Shown: piece by piece, positions 8,418 to 16,151 of the stretch | Numbering within the stretch: the first letter of the stretch is position 1 | How the letters are laid out: the number at the start of each line of letters is the position of its first letter | Origin: Mesorhizobium sp. WSM4311 | GTDB lineage: Bacteria > Pseudomonadota > Alphaproteobacteria > Rhizobiales > Rhizobiaceae | Direction of reading: 5' to 3' | Assembly: GCF_002295115.1 (NCBI RefSeq) | Contig: NZ_NSFV01000003.1 | Location: 310,001 to 374,000 of the forward strand | Length of the DNA stretch: 64,000 nucleotides | Made by a program: the position numbers and the translations under genes | The notes under the pieces: model-generated | What the model was told of the DNA's origin: nothing | The model's database searches: none | Seen by the model: only the letters and a program-made list of their open reading frames with translations

Positions 8418-9065
8418 ATGTCCATGCTGCGTGTCAACGCATTCACCCTATCGCTCGACGGCTATGGCGCCGGCCCCGATCAGGATCTGCAAAATCCGCT
8501 CGGCATCGGCGGGGAATCCTTGCACAAGTGGTTTATCGACACCCGCACCTTCCGTGAGATGGTGCTCGGGCAAGAGGGCGGCACCACCGATATCAACGAG
8601 GCGTTCGCGGCGCGCAGTTTCGAAAATGTCGGCGCCTGGATCCTCGGCCGCAACATGTTCGGGCCGATCCGCGGCGAATGGCCTGACGACAGCTGGAAGG
8701 GCTGGTGGGGCGACAACCCGCCCTACCATGTGCCGGTGTTCGTGCTGACGCACCACGCGCGGGCACCCATCACGATGGAAGGCGGCACGACCTTTTATTT
8801 TGTGACCGACGGCATCCATTCGGCGCTCGAGCAGGCGAAGGCCGCGGCGGGCGGCAAGGATGTGCGGATCGGCGGCGGGGTCGCCACCATCCGGCAATAT
8901 CTGCAGGAGAGCTTGATCGACCAGATGCATCTGGCAATCTCGCCGGTGTTGCTTGGCAAGGGCGAGCACCTCTTCGCCGGCCTGGATATGTTGAGGCTTG
9001 GCTATCAATGCACCGAGCAGGTGGCGACGGCGCTTGCCACGCATGTGGTGATCAAGCGGGCGTAG
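8418..9065 (+). CDS. Dihydrofolate reductase / RibD C-terminal family protein
   Basis: A 215-residue putative NADPH-dependent reductase. The N-terminus 'RVNAFTLSLDGYGAG' is the family's first strand, 'WILGRNMFG' is the nucleotide-binding turn and 'DVRIGGGVATIRQYL' is the GG-containing cofactor site; 'SPVLLGKGEHLF' marks the C-terminal part. Members of this family are broad and the substrate is unknown; it is not a housekeeping folA. The start has a very strong GAGGAGG site five bases upstream and a three-half-site operator directly before it, so it is probably an inducible gene. Confidence 0.8.
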   Translation: MSMLRVNAFTLSLDGYGAGPDQDLQNPLGIGGESLHKWFIDTRTFREMVLGQEGGTTDINEAFAARSFENVGAWILGRNMFGPIRGEWPDDSWKGWWGDNPPYHVPVFVLTHHARAPITMEGGTTFYFVTDGIHSALEQAKAAAGGKDVRIGGGVATIRQYLQESLIDQMHLAISPVLLGKGEHLFAGLDMLRLGYQCTEQVATALATHVVIKRA

Positions 9066-9140
9066 TTACAGCGCTTTCTCCCCGCCAGCGGCAATTTCAT
9101 CAGAACAGGACTGGCTGCGCAACGCCAACGATCGAAGTCA

Positions 9141-9203
9141 GCGCCGCCCCTCATCCGCCCTTCGGGCACCTTCTCCCCGTGAAACGGGGAGAAGGAAAAG
9201 GTG
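9141..9203. repeat. Rhizobial intergenic palindromic repeat
   Basis: Two hairpins in a row: a short CGCCC/GGGC one and a perfect 11-bp stem CCTTCTCCCCG (9169-9179) with CGGGGAGAAGG (9185-9195). This layout is typical of the RIME-type mosaic elements found between genes of rhizobia. Lying between convergent genes, it may also act as a terminator. Confidence 0.65.
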
Positions 9204-9204
9204 T

Positions 9205-10125
9205 TCAATACTTCTCCGGCACGTAGAGCTCGCGCGGCAGCGTCTGGCGCTCGTATTCTGGGTTGAAGACGCGTTCCGGCAGCGTGATCTCCTCGTGCGG
9301 CACCTCTTCATACGGCATCTGCTTGAGCAGATGATCGATGCAGTTCAGCCGCGCCCGCTTCTTGTCATTGCCCTCGACGATGAACCAGGGCGCCTCGGGA
9401 ATGTTGGTGCGGGCGAAGGTCTCTTCCTTGGCCTTGGTGTACTGCTCCCAGCGCACGCGCGACTGCAGATCCATCGGCGACAGTTTCCACTGCTTCATCG
9501 GGTCATGGATGCGCATCAGGAAGCGCATCTGCTGCTCCTCGTCGGTGATCGAGAACCAGTATTTGACCACGGTGATGCCGGAGCGCACCAGCATCCGCTC
9601 GAACTCGGGAACGTCGCGGAAGAATTCCTCGACCTGGCCGCCATCGGCAAAGCCCATCACCCGCTCGACGCCGGAGCGGTTGTACCAGGAGCGGTCGAAC
9701 AGCACGATCTCGCCGCCCGCCGGCAGATGCGGGACATAGCGCTGGAAATACCATTGCGACTTCTCGCGCTCGGTCGGCGCCGGCAGCGCCACGACACGGC
9801 AGATGCGCGGGTTGAGCCGCTGGGTTATGCGCTTGATGACGCCGCCCTTGCCCGCGGAGTCACGGCCCTCGAAAATCACCACCAGCTTCTTCTTATGATA
9901 GGCGACCCAGGACTGCAGCTTGATCAGTTCGGACTGCAAGGTGATCAGGTCGCGAAAATATTGCATGCGGTCGATCGAAGGCGGATGCGCGTTCTTGTAG
10001 ATCTTGGCGATCTCCATCGACAGCGCCGGCTCCGACATTTCGAGCTCATAGTCTTCGTCGAGCGTGTCGGCGAGCTCGGCTTCGAGCCAATCCTTGGCGG
10101 GAGAATTCTGTCTTTGCTCAGTCAT
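9205..10125 (-). CDS. ppk2: Polyphosphate kinase 2 (PPK2 class I)
   Basis: A 306-residue cytosolic kinase that transfers phosphate between polyphosphate and nucleoside diphosphates. Walker A is 'FEGRDSAGKGG', Walker B/lid region is 'LFDRSWYNRSGVERVMGF', both diagnostic for PPK2; the single-domain length and the sequence fit class I (mainly ADP to ATP). The ATG at 10125 (MTEQRQ) has CGGAG upstream; an in-frame start 48 bases earlier lies in less protein-like sequence. It is convergent with the DHFR-like gene and divergent from the aldo/keto reductase. Confidence 0.92.
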   Translation of the reverse strand: MTEQRQNSPAKDWLEAELADTLDEDYELEMSEPALSMEIAKIYKNAHPPSIDRMQYFRDLITLQSELIKLQSWVAYHKKKLVVIFEGRDSAGKGGVIKRITQRLNPRICRVVALPAPTEREKSQWYFQRYVPHLPAGGEIVLFDRSWYNRSGVERVMGFADGGQVEEFFRDVPEFERMLVRSGITVVKYWFSITDEEQQMRFLMRIHDPMKQWKLSPMDLQSRVRWEQYTKAKEETFARTNIPEAPWFIVEGNDKKRARLNCIDHLLKQMPYEEVPHEEITLPERVFNPEYERQTLPRELYVPEKY

Positions 10126-10405
10126 TTGCACTGCTCCGCTTGCAAGCCCTGTCGGTTCCCATACGGCGCCCAAATTGCTGGCTAGCGGCCTGGAAGGGAA
10201 ACACCTGAGCCGACTTCAATATAGAGCGGCAGTGACGGTTTTATTGCAGCCGGACGCTATAGCGGCCGCAGCGGCGTCCGCCATGTCCAATCGATCCATC
10301 GCCATGGCATGGCGACAAGCCGGCCGAATTGTCCTACAAATCCTCTGTCGCATTCCGGGCTGCCCTTTGGCCCCGCCCCCATTTAACGCAATCGCGAGGA
10401 CTGAC

Positions 10406-11449
10406 ATGGAATACCGCATCCTTGGCCGTTCCGGCCTGAAGGTTTCGACACTGACTTTGGGCACCATGACCTTCGGCGGCACCGGGCCCTTCGCCGCGGT
10501 CGGCAACAGCGATCTTGGCGAAGCCAAGCGCATGATCGACATGTGCATCGATGCCGGCATCAATCTCATCGACACGGCCAATGTCTACTCCAACGGCCTG
10601 TCGGAGGAGATCATCGGCGAGGCACTCGGCGGCAAGCGCAGGAACGACGTGCTGATTGCCTCCAAGGCGCGCATGCGGATCGGCAGTGGACCGAACGACG
10701 AAGGCCTGTCGCGCCACCACCTGATCCGCGAATGCGAGAAGAGCCTGAAGCGGCTGAAGACCGACGTCATCGACATCTATTTCGTTCACCAGTGGGACGG
10801 GCTTACCCCGGTCGAGGAAACGGTCGCGGCGCTCGACACTTTGGTCAACCAGGGCAAGGTGCGCTATATCGGCTGCTCCAACTGGTCCGGGTGGCAGGTG
10901 ATGAAGGCGCTGTCCGTCAGCGACAGCCGTCACCAGCAGCGCTTCGTCACCCAGCAAATCCACTACACGCTGGAGGCACGCGAGGCGGAATATGAACTGC
11001 TGCCGATCTCGGTCGACCAGGGGCTGGGCGTGCTGGTCTGGAGCCCGCTCGCCGGCGGCCTGCTGTCCGGCAAATACCACCGCGACAGCCCGACCGCACG
11101 GCAACTCGCCGGCTGGTCCGAGCCGCCGATCCGCGACGAGGACCGGCTCTGGCGGATCGTCGATGCGCTGGTCGAGATCGGCAAGGCTCGCGGCGTATCG
11201 GCCGCGCAGGTGGCGCTGGCCTGGCTACTCGGCCGTCCCGCTGTCTCCTCGCTGGTGATCGGCGCCCGCAACGATGCCCAGCTCAAGGACAATCTCGCGG
11301 CCGCAAGCCTGGCGCTCAGCCCTGAGGAACGCCAGCGCCTCGACGCGGTCAGCCGGCCGCCCGTGCTCTACCCCTATTGGCACCAGCAATTGACGGCCAA
11401 GGATCGCTTCGGCCCTGCCGACACGGTTCTCGACCGCAGCGTCATCTGA
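10406..11449 (+). CDS. Aldo/keto reductase
   Basis: A 347-residue NADPH-dependent oxidoreductase of the aldo/keto reductase fold. The catalytic tetrad is visible: Asp and Tyr in 'DTANVYSNG', Lys in 'LIASKAR' and His in 'IYFVHQWDG'. The N-terminus 'MEYRILGRSGLKVSTLTLGTMTFGG' type and the C-terminal 'VIGARNDAQLKDNL' cofactor segment place it with the YajO/potassium-channel-beta-like group; the substrate is unknown. Start ATG at 10406 has CGAGGA upstream. The frame is open for 340 bases before it without a translation signal. Confidence 0.88.
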   Translation: MEYRILGRSGLKVSTLTLGTMTFGGTGPFAAVGNSDLGEAKRMIDMCIDAGINLIDTANVYSNGLSEEIIGEALGGKRRNDVLIASKARMRIGSGPNDEGLSRHHLIRECEKSLKRLKTDVIDIYFVHQWDGLTPVEETVAALDTLVNQGKVRYIGCSNWSGWQVMKALSVSDSRHQQRFVTQQIHYTLEAREAEYELLPISVDQGLGVLVWSPLAGGLLSGKYHRDSPTARQLAGWSEPPIRDEDRLWRIVDALVEIGKARGVSAAQVALAWLLGRPAVSSLVIGARNDAQLKDNLAAASLALSPEERQRLDAVSRPPVLYPYWHQQLTAKDRFGPADTVLDRSVI

Positions 11450-11452
11450 CCA

Positions 11453-12439
11453 TCAGGCGGAGGCGCGCTTGCCCTCGATGAAGCGCCAGAGCTCGGGATC
11501 GGGCTCGATCTGGCCGCTGAGCACGAAGTATTTGTAGAGCACGAGCAGGGAGATCGCCTGCTCGTCTCGCTCGTTGGAGAATTTCCGGCAATAGGCATTG
11601 GCCGCGGCAATGATGCGCTCTGCCTGCGCCGGATGTCGTTCGAAATGGCGCACCTTTTCGCCGAGATCGGCGAAATCCGGATCGAGCGGCACATAGTGGA
11701 CATTGGCCTCGAGCTGGCGCTCCGCGAACCATGTCTCGTATGTCGGCGGCGGCATCAGGCAAAGCGACTTCGAGCTCAAGATCCATTTGAGGTTGGTCGC
11801 CACGTCATTGCCCTCGAGCGAGACGATGTAGCGGTAGCGCTGGTGCTGGCTGATGCTGAGAAAGGGCTTGGCGTATTCGGCTGGTGCGTTCGGCTTGTGC
11901 GAGCCGGCATCGCAGAATGGCAGGTCGCGCACCGCTTGCAGAAACCGTGTCCTGATCGGATTGTTGAGATCACCGCGCCAGACCACCATAGGCAACTTGT
12001 CGGCGAACGAGATGGTGTCAGCCGGCATCTGGAAGTGACGGAATTTGTCGAGCTTCATGATGACAGCGTTCTGGTCGTCATCACGAATCGGCCTATCCTT
12101 GACGATCGTCGGCACCTTCGGCACGTCCCTGACGTCGCCGAATTCGACGTCGATGAGCAATCCGGGATCGAAATAGCGGGCGAATTCCTTCAGGTCGTAA
12201 TAGTACATGGTCGGCGTGAACGGCAGTTTGCTGATGCGCACCGCATTGGCGCTTGGCGCGAAACCGTCCTGCAGCTTGTTGTAGTACTTCAACCGCCGCC
12301 GCGCCGCCTCGTCGGAACGCATGGCCTGTTCGAGGCGAGCAGCCAGCCTGCGGCGGAACAGGGCTTGGGGAATGACATCGCGCACGACGTTTCGCGCATA
12401 GTAGAAAACCCGTGCCGACGTCCGCGCAATTGTAGCCAT
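11453..12439 (-). CDS. Glycosyltransferase family 90 (CAP10-like), probable LPS glycosyltransferase
   Basis: A 328-residue cytoplasmic or membrane-associated glycosyltransferase. Family-90/CAP10 hallmarks are 'PMVVWRGDLNNPIRTRFL', 'YRYIVSLEGNDVATNLKWIL' and 'SSKSLCLMPPPTYETWF'. In rhizobia such proteins (LpsA-like) add sugars to lipopolysaccharide; the exact sugar is not readable. It is a single-gene unit, ending four bases from the convergent aldo/keto reductase stop. The N-terminus is very basic, without a clear membrane span. Confidence 0.8.
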   Translation of the reverse strand: MATIARTSARVFYYARNVVRDVIPQALFRRRLAARLEQAMRSDEAARRRLKYYNKLQDGFAPSANAVRISKLPFTPTMYYYDLKEFARYFDPGLLIDVEFGDVRDVPKVPTIVKDRPIRDDDQNAVIMKLDKFRHFQMPADTISFADKLPMVVWRGDLNNPIRTRFLQAVRDLPFCDAGSHKPNAPAEYAKPFLSISQHQRYRYIVSLEGNDVATNLKWILSSKSLCLMPPPTYETWFAERQLEANVHYVPLDPDFADLGEKVRHFERHPAQAERIIAAANAYCRKFSNERDEQAISLLVLYKYFVLSGQIEPDPELWRFIEGKRASA

Positions 12440-12635
12440 GATTCACTTGGTCAAAACAAACGGGCAGCACTCAAATACGCTGGCGCCCCGCGTTTCCTAC
12501 ACCATTATGGCGCCGATCTGGCAAGCCCCTCGATCTCCGGGGCCGCGCCCGTGCACTGTCGTTTCAGCTGTTGTGTTTGACGGCTAATGCTCCTAGGCAG
12601 GGTCGGAGCCGCAAGGCAGGTCAAAAGGAGCCGAT

Positions 12636-12782
12636 ATGGCACGAGCACCAAACTACGATCAGGAACGCAAGGAACGCGACCGGCAGAAGGCGGCGAAGAA
12701 AGCCGAAAAGCTGGCGGCCAAGGTTGCCGCGCGCGAACGTTCCAAGCCCGAGGCAGAGATCGAAAACGAAACGGCGGAATGA
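12636..12782 (+). CDS. Small charged rhizobial protein (48 aa)
   Basis: A 48-residue protein rich in Lys, Arg, Ala and Glu, predicted to be one long helix ('KKAEKLAAKVAARERSKPEAE'). The start is supported by AAAGGAG six bases before the ATG at 12636. Short proteins with this pattern occur in rhizobial genomes; the function is unknown. A strong palindrome with hairpin potential follows the stop codon. Confidence 0.6.
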   Translation: MARAPNYDQERKERDRQKAAKKAEKLAAKVAARERSKPEAEIENETAE

Positions 12783-12789
12783 CGGCAAA

Positions 12790-12809
12790 AGGCCCGCATA
12801 TGCGGGCCT
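12790..12809 (-). terminator. Palindromic terminator between convergent small genes
   Basis: AGGCCCGCATATGCGGGCCT is a perfect 20-bp palindrome. On the minus strand it is followed by TTTTG, so it mainly serves the DUF982 gene, which ends 28 bases before it; it may also stop the plus-strand small gene. Confidence 0.65.
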
Positions 12810-12836
12810 CGCGTCAATCCAGGCTGTGGTCCTGCG

Positions 12837-13097
12837 TCAGGCAGGAGCCTTGTCGCTGACAAAAACGTCCACTTCGCGCGCCGCGGCGATAAAGGCGCGC
12901 CGCGCGTTCATCGCCGGCTTGTCGCCGGCCAGTGCGTCGTGGCAGGCCTGCAGCGCCGCGCGATGCTTGGGACTGCGCTTGCCTGGCCAGCTGTTGAGTA
13001 GATATTCGGATGCCTCGCGGGCCGTTCGCAAGAGCTGGGTGCTTCCCGCCGTGACGGACTTGACGGTCACTGGTGTTTCAAATCGGTTGTTTTCCAT
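12837..13097 (-). CDS. DUF982 domain protein
   Basis: An 86-residue protein of the rhizobial DUF982 family: 'FETPVTVKSVTAGSTQLLRTAREASEYLLNSWP' region followed by 'ALQACHDALAG'. These small proteins are numerous in rhizobia and are of unknown function. It is a single-gene unit ending at a palindromic terminator, 102 bases downstream of the GntR regulator gene (same strand). Confidence 0.75.
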   Translation of the reverse strand: MENNRFETPVTVKSVTAGSTQLLRTAREASEYLLNSWPGKRSPKHRAALQACHDALAGDKPAMNARRAFIAAAREVDVFVSDKAPA

Positions 13098-13199
13098 CGC
13101 CGCTCTTACGCCATCGGCGTCCGTGAAGCGAGGCCGAAAGTGCGCTTGGCGCGAGGCGTCGCCTGTTTTTGCCGGCGAGCGCCCTGCCCCATAGCGGTG

Positions 13200-13916
13200 C
13201 TAAGCAGCGACGACGGCAAATCCCCTGGCGCGAAGGCCGCGCCGGTCGTTGGCGAGCGACGTCACCAGCCGGTCGCGGCTGCCGACGATGTGCGCAGAAA
13301 GCAGGCGGGCCGCTTCATCGGCATCGCCAAGGCGTGCCGCGGCCAGAATGGCGCGGTGTTCGGCCCAGGCGCGACCAAGGGCCGCTTCGTCACGCACTTC
13401 CAGCCAGCGAGCGCGCGACAGGCGCGTCATGGCATCGCGCACCGCCCTGAACAGAAATTCGTTGCCCGACAGGCGCGCCAGCTCGATGTGAAAATCCATG
13501 CCGACACGATGCCACTCCTCGCGCGGCGTATTGTCGTCGCAGGAATCGAGCATCGCCTCGATCACGTCGATGGTGCTGCTTTCGGCATGCGTGCATGTCA
13601 GCCGGACAGCCGCGACCTCGACTGCTTCGCGATAGACCGCGATCTGCTCGAGCTCGGCAAGGTTGATGGGCGATACCGTCCAGCCGCGGCCATCCCTGCC
13701 GACCAGCCCCTCGGTCTCCAGCCGCAGAAGTGCTGCCCTGACCGGCGTGCGCGAGGCGCCGAAGCGGCCTTCGATCCAACGCTCGGTCAATTTCTCGCCT
13801 GGACCGATCTCAAGCCCCAGGATCATCTCGCGCAACTGCCGTTCGACATTCTGCATCTGCGACATAGCGCTTCCTTGTTCCGAAGCCGCATTGACAGCAG
13901 CCGGGTTGGAGTTCAT
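13200..13916 (-). CDS. GntR-family (FadR/FCD type) transcriptional regulator
   Basis: A 238-residue regulator. The N-terminal winged helix is clear (LREMILGLEIGPGEKLTERWIEGRFGASRTPVRAALLRLETEGLV type), followed by an all-helical FCD ligand domain with Asp/His candidates for metal binding ('DFHIELARLSGN', 'EHRAILAA'). The start at 13916 is inferred; a second Met at 13865 (MSQMQN) is possible. It is divergent from an MFS transporter, with a palindromic operator just upstream of its own start, so it very likely represses both genes. The ligand is unknown and probably is the transporter's substrate. Confidence 0.85.
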   Translation of the reverse strand: MNSNPAAVNAASEQGSAMSQMQNVERQLREMILGLEIGPGEKLTERWIEGRFGASRTPVRAALLRLETEGLVGRDGRGWTVSPINLAELEQIAVYREAVEVAAVRLTCTHAESSTIDVIEAMLDSCDDNTPREEWHRVGMDFHIELARLSGNEFLFRAVRDAMTRLSRARWLEVRDEAALGRAWAEHRAILAAARLGDADEAARLLSAHIVGSRDRLVTSLANDRRGLRARGFAVVAA

Positions 13917-13919
13917 GAC

Positions 13920-13951
13920 GGATACCAGTTTGGTATCCCAAAATGGTATCC
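13920..13951. promoter_or_regulatory. GntR operator, palindrome plus a third half-site
   Basis: GGATACCA (13920-13927) and TGGTATCC (13931-13938) form a perfect palindrome with a 3-base spacer, and a third TGGTATCC follows at 13944-13951. The TGGTAT..ATACCA form fits the T-x-GT...AC-x-A pattern of FadR-type GntR proteins. It lies in the 66-base gap between the divergent regulator and transporter. Confidence 0.75.
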
Positions 13952-13982
13952 GCAACAAGCGCTGATATCGGGCAGGCAGGAC

Positions 13983-15236
13983 ATGACACAGGAAGACACG
14001 CAACAGAGCGGCTACAACATCCACTGGCGGCGCAATCTCGCCGTCTGTTTCGGTGGCTCGTTCAGCACGCTCATCGCCATGACCCTGCTGTTGCCCTTCC
14101 TGCCGCTTTACGTCGAACAGCTCGGCGCGCAAGGCCATGCCGCCATCGTGCAATGGTCCGGCATCGCCTATGGCGCCACCTTCTTCGCCGCGGCCTTGGT
14201 CGCGCCCTTGTGGGGACGGCTGGGCGACCGCTACGGCCGCAAGGTGATGCTGGTGCGCGCCAGCTTCGGCATGGCGATCTGCATGTCGCTGACAGGCATG
14301 GTCGAGACGGTCTGGCAACTGGTGCTGCTGCGCCTGCTGATCGGCTTTGCCGGCGGCTATTCCTCGGGGTCGACCATATTGGTGGCCATGCAGACGCCCA
14401 AGGACCGTTCCGGCTGGGCGCTGGGCGTGCTGTCTGCGGGAATAACGGCGGGCTCGCTGGTCGGGCCCCTGCTTGGCGGTGCGCTGCCGCCAGTGATCGG
14501 CATTCGCGCCACCTTCCTTCTGTCCGGCGGCGTCATCTTCCTTGCCTTCCTGGCAACGACCTTCCTCATCAAGGAGACCCCGCGCCCGAAGCCGGTAAAG
14601 GCGGGATCTGGCGCCAGGCCGAAAAGCGGCTGGTCACGGATTCCAGACAAGCGCCCGGTCGTGGCCATGCTGATAACCGGTATGCTGCTAGCCTTCGCCA
14701 ACATGTCGATCGAGCCGATCATCACCGTCTATGTGCAGCTGCTCATCGAGGATCAGAGCCGGGTGACGATGGTCGCCGGCGTGGTGATGTCGGCGGCGGC
14801 GCTGGGCACCATCCTGTCGGCGTCCTGGCTCGGCAAGCTCGCTGACCGCGTCGGTCACTGGAACGTCGTCGTCGGGGCGCTGACCGTCTCGGCCCTGCTG
14901 CTGATACCGCAAGCCTTCGTCACCAATGGCTGGCAACTGATCGGCCTGCGCTTCCTGATGGGTCTGGCGCTCGGCGGCTTGCTGCCCTGCATCACCAGCG
15001 TCATCCGCCACAACATCCCGGACGGCGTCGGCGGCAATGTGCTTGGCCTGGCGATCTCGGCGCAGTATGTCGGGCAGGTTGCGGGACCATTGACCGGCGG
15101 CTTCGTCGGCGGTCATTTCGGCATGCGGGCGGTGTTTCTCGGCACATCGGCGCTGATGGCCGGCGGCGCCGTCTACAACTGGATCGTCCAGTCGCGGCGC
15201 ATACGGCATATGGCGCTGGAAGCAAGTGAGTCCTGA
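13983..15236 (+). CDS. MFS transporter (multidrug/efflux type)
   Basis: A 417-residue inner-membrane transporter with about 12 hydrophobic segments. The MFS motif A 'GRLGDRYGRKVMLV' lies after TM2 and its repeat 'GKLADRVGHWNVV' in the second half; a cytoplasmic linker (residues ~200-225) separates two six-helix bundles. The ATG at 13983 has AGGA just upstream; the long open frame before it is antisense to the regulator. It is controlled with the divergent GntR gene through the shared operator. Efflux is more likely than uptake by resemblance to MdtG-like proteins; the substrate is unknown. Confidence 0.88.
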   Translation: MTQEDTQQSGYNIHWRRNLAVCFGGSFSTLIAMTLLLPFLPLYVEQLGAQGHAAIVQWSGIAYGATFFAAALVAPLWGRLGDRYGRKVMLVRASFGMAICMSLTGMVETVWQLVLLRLLIGFAGGYSSGSTILVAMQTPKDRSGWALGVLSAGITAGSLVGPLLGGALPPVIGIRATFLLSGGVIFLAFLATTFLIKETPRPKPVKAGSGARPKSGWSRIPDKRPVVAMLITGMLLAFANMSIEPIITVYVQLLIEDQSRVTMVAGVVMSAAALGTILSASWLGKLADRVGHWNVVVGALTVSALLLIPQAFVTNGWQLIGLRFLMGLALGGLLPCITSVIRHNIPDGVGGNVLGLAISAQYVGQVAGPLTGGFVGGHFGMRAVFLGTSALMAGGAVYNWIVQSRRIRHMALEASES

Positions 15237-15260
15237 GAGCGTTAGAGGGAGCTGGCCGAC

Positions 15261-15626
15261 ATGAATTCCGCCGAACCAAGCGCCAGCCGTCTCCTCGTGC
15301 TTGCCGGCGGTCTCTCCGGCGCGGCGGGCGTGGCGCTGTCGGCAGCGGCCGCGCACCGCGGCGGCGCCTTTACCGGCACGGCCGCGTCGTTCCTCTTGAT
15401 GCACGCGCCTGTCTTCCTCGCCGTCGGCCTCATCGGCGCGAATCGCTGCCTGCGGATCGCGAGCCTCGTCCTGCTTGCCGGGCTCCTGCTTTTCGCGGGC
15501 GATCTCCTCGCCCGCGATTTCCTCGGATCGAGACTGTTTCCGATGTCGGCGCCAATCGGAGGCACCCTGCTCATCGCCGGCTGGCTGGGGATAGCGATCT
15601 CCGCCCTGGTGCGTCCGCGTTCCTGA
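15261..15626 (+). CDS. DUF423 family small membrane protein
   Basis: A 121-residue protein with four hydrophobic segments, the pattern 'GGLSGAAGVALSAAAAH' at the N-terminus and 'RDFLGSRLFPMSAPIGGTLLIAGW' before the last helix being typical of DUF423. Function is unknown. It follows the MFS gene by 24 bases on the same strand and could be transcribed with it. Confidence 0.75.
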   Translation: MNSAEPSASRLLVLAGGLSGAAGVALSAAAAHRGGAFTGTAASFLLMHAPVFLAVGLIGANRCLRIASLVLLAGLLLFAGDLLARDFLGSRLFPMSAPIGGTLLIAGWLGIAISALVRPRS

Positions 15627-15643
15627 GACCGACTACGCGGGTA

Positions 15644-15793
15644 TCAATCCTTGGGACGTTCGGTACGTACCCAAAGATCGCGATTGCGCGCGGCCGGCTT
15701 CGTCAGGCGCCGCACCCTCGGCCGCTCGGCGGCCGGGGCGATGCCCCAGTAGTTGCGATAGATGTCCTCGAACAAATGCTTGATGGGATGCAT
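15644..15793 (-). CDS. Tiny protein A of a paralogous pair (49 aa)
   Basis: A 49-residue protein starting MHPIKHLFEDIYRNYWGI and ending in a basic Arg-rich tail. The start at 15793 is supported by GGGAG upstream. The gene after it upstream (15849-15989) encodes a clear paralog with the shared pattern MHPxxxLFEDIYRNxWxI, so this is a real, duplicated gene. A LacI-type palindrome lies 17 bases before the start codon. I know no function for it; the amphipathic head plus basic tail could bind a protein, membrane or nucleic acid. Confidence 0.7.
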   Translation of the reverse strand: MHPIKHLFEDIYRNYWGIAPAAERPRVRRLTKPAARNRDLWVRTERPKD

Positions 15794-15810
15794 GGTTCTT
15801 CTCCCTTTGA

Positions 15811-15826
15811 ATTGAATCGATCCAAT
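15811..15826 (-). promoter_or_regulatory. LacI-type operator 1
   Basis: ATTGAATCGATCCAAT, a near-perfect palindrome centred on CG, copy 1 of 3 in 285 bases. It is 17 bases upstream of the start of tiny gene A, immediately before its ribosome site. Confidence 0.75.
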
Positions 15827-15848
15827 CAGTGAGCAAAAAATGCGTCGC

Positions 15849-15989
15849 TTAGCTGCACTTGCGCTCCACAAGGAAGCGAAGATCGCGAATCCAAGGGCCG
15901 GTCCTGCCCCGGCGCCTGGAGCTGTTGGCGGATCCGATCCGCCAGCCGTTGCGGTAGATGTCTTCGAACAGATAATTGACGGGATGCAT
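15849..15989 (-). CDS. Tiny protein B of a paralogous pair (46 aa)
   Basis: A 46-residue protein starting MHPVNYLFEDIYRNGWRI, followed by an Arg-rich tail and ending in Cys-Ser. The AAGGAGGAGG ribosome site before the ATG at 15989 is very strong, so it is probably made in quantity when de-repressed. It is the paralog of tiny protein A, which begins 55 bases downstream. A LacI-type palindrome lies 41 bases upstream. Together with the divergent LacI gene they make one regulated unit. No family is known to me. Confidence 0.72.
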   Translation of the reverse strand: MHPVNYLFEDIYRNGWRIGSANSSRRRGRTGPWIRDLRFLVERKCS

Positions 15990-16030
15990 GGCTACCTCCT
16001 CCTTGTCACTCAGCAGAGGCAAATCTGCAG

Positions 16031-16046
16031 TTTGGATCGATTCAAA
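16031..16046 (-). promoter_or_regulatory. LacI-type operator 2
   Basis: TTTGGATCGATTCAAA, the same 14-base core as operator 1 in opposite orientation. It lies in the promoter region of tiny gene B; its centre is 49 bases from that of operator 3. Confidence 0.75.
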
Positions 16047-16079
16047 CATAGTCTTCAAGGCATCTTCGGTCAAGCAAAA

Positions 16080-16095
16080 TTTGAATCGATCCAAC
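16080..16095 (+). promoter_or_regulatory. LacI-type operator 3
   Basis: TTTGAATCGATCCAAC, third copy of the palindrome, 56 bases upstream of the lacI-type start. It suggests that the regulator controls its own gene and the divergent tiny genes. Confidence 0.75.
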
Positions 16096-16151
16096 GAAAA
16101 TGCTAGATGCAAATCCGGAACGTGCTAAATGCATGTCAGGAGGCACGCACA

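Noticed and set aside
13140..13982. Upstream extension of the MFS transporter frame
   Set aside because: It overlaps the GntR regulator and its operator in antisense; the translation signal is at 13983.
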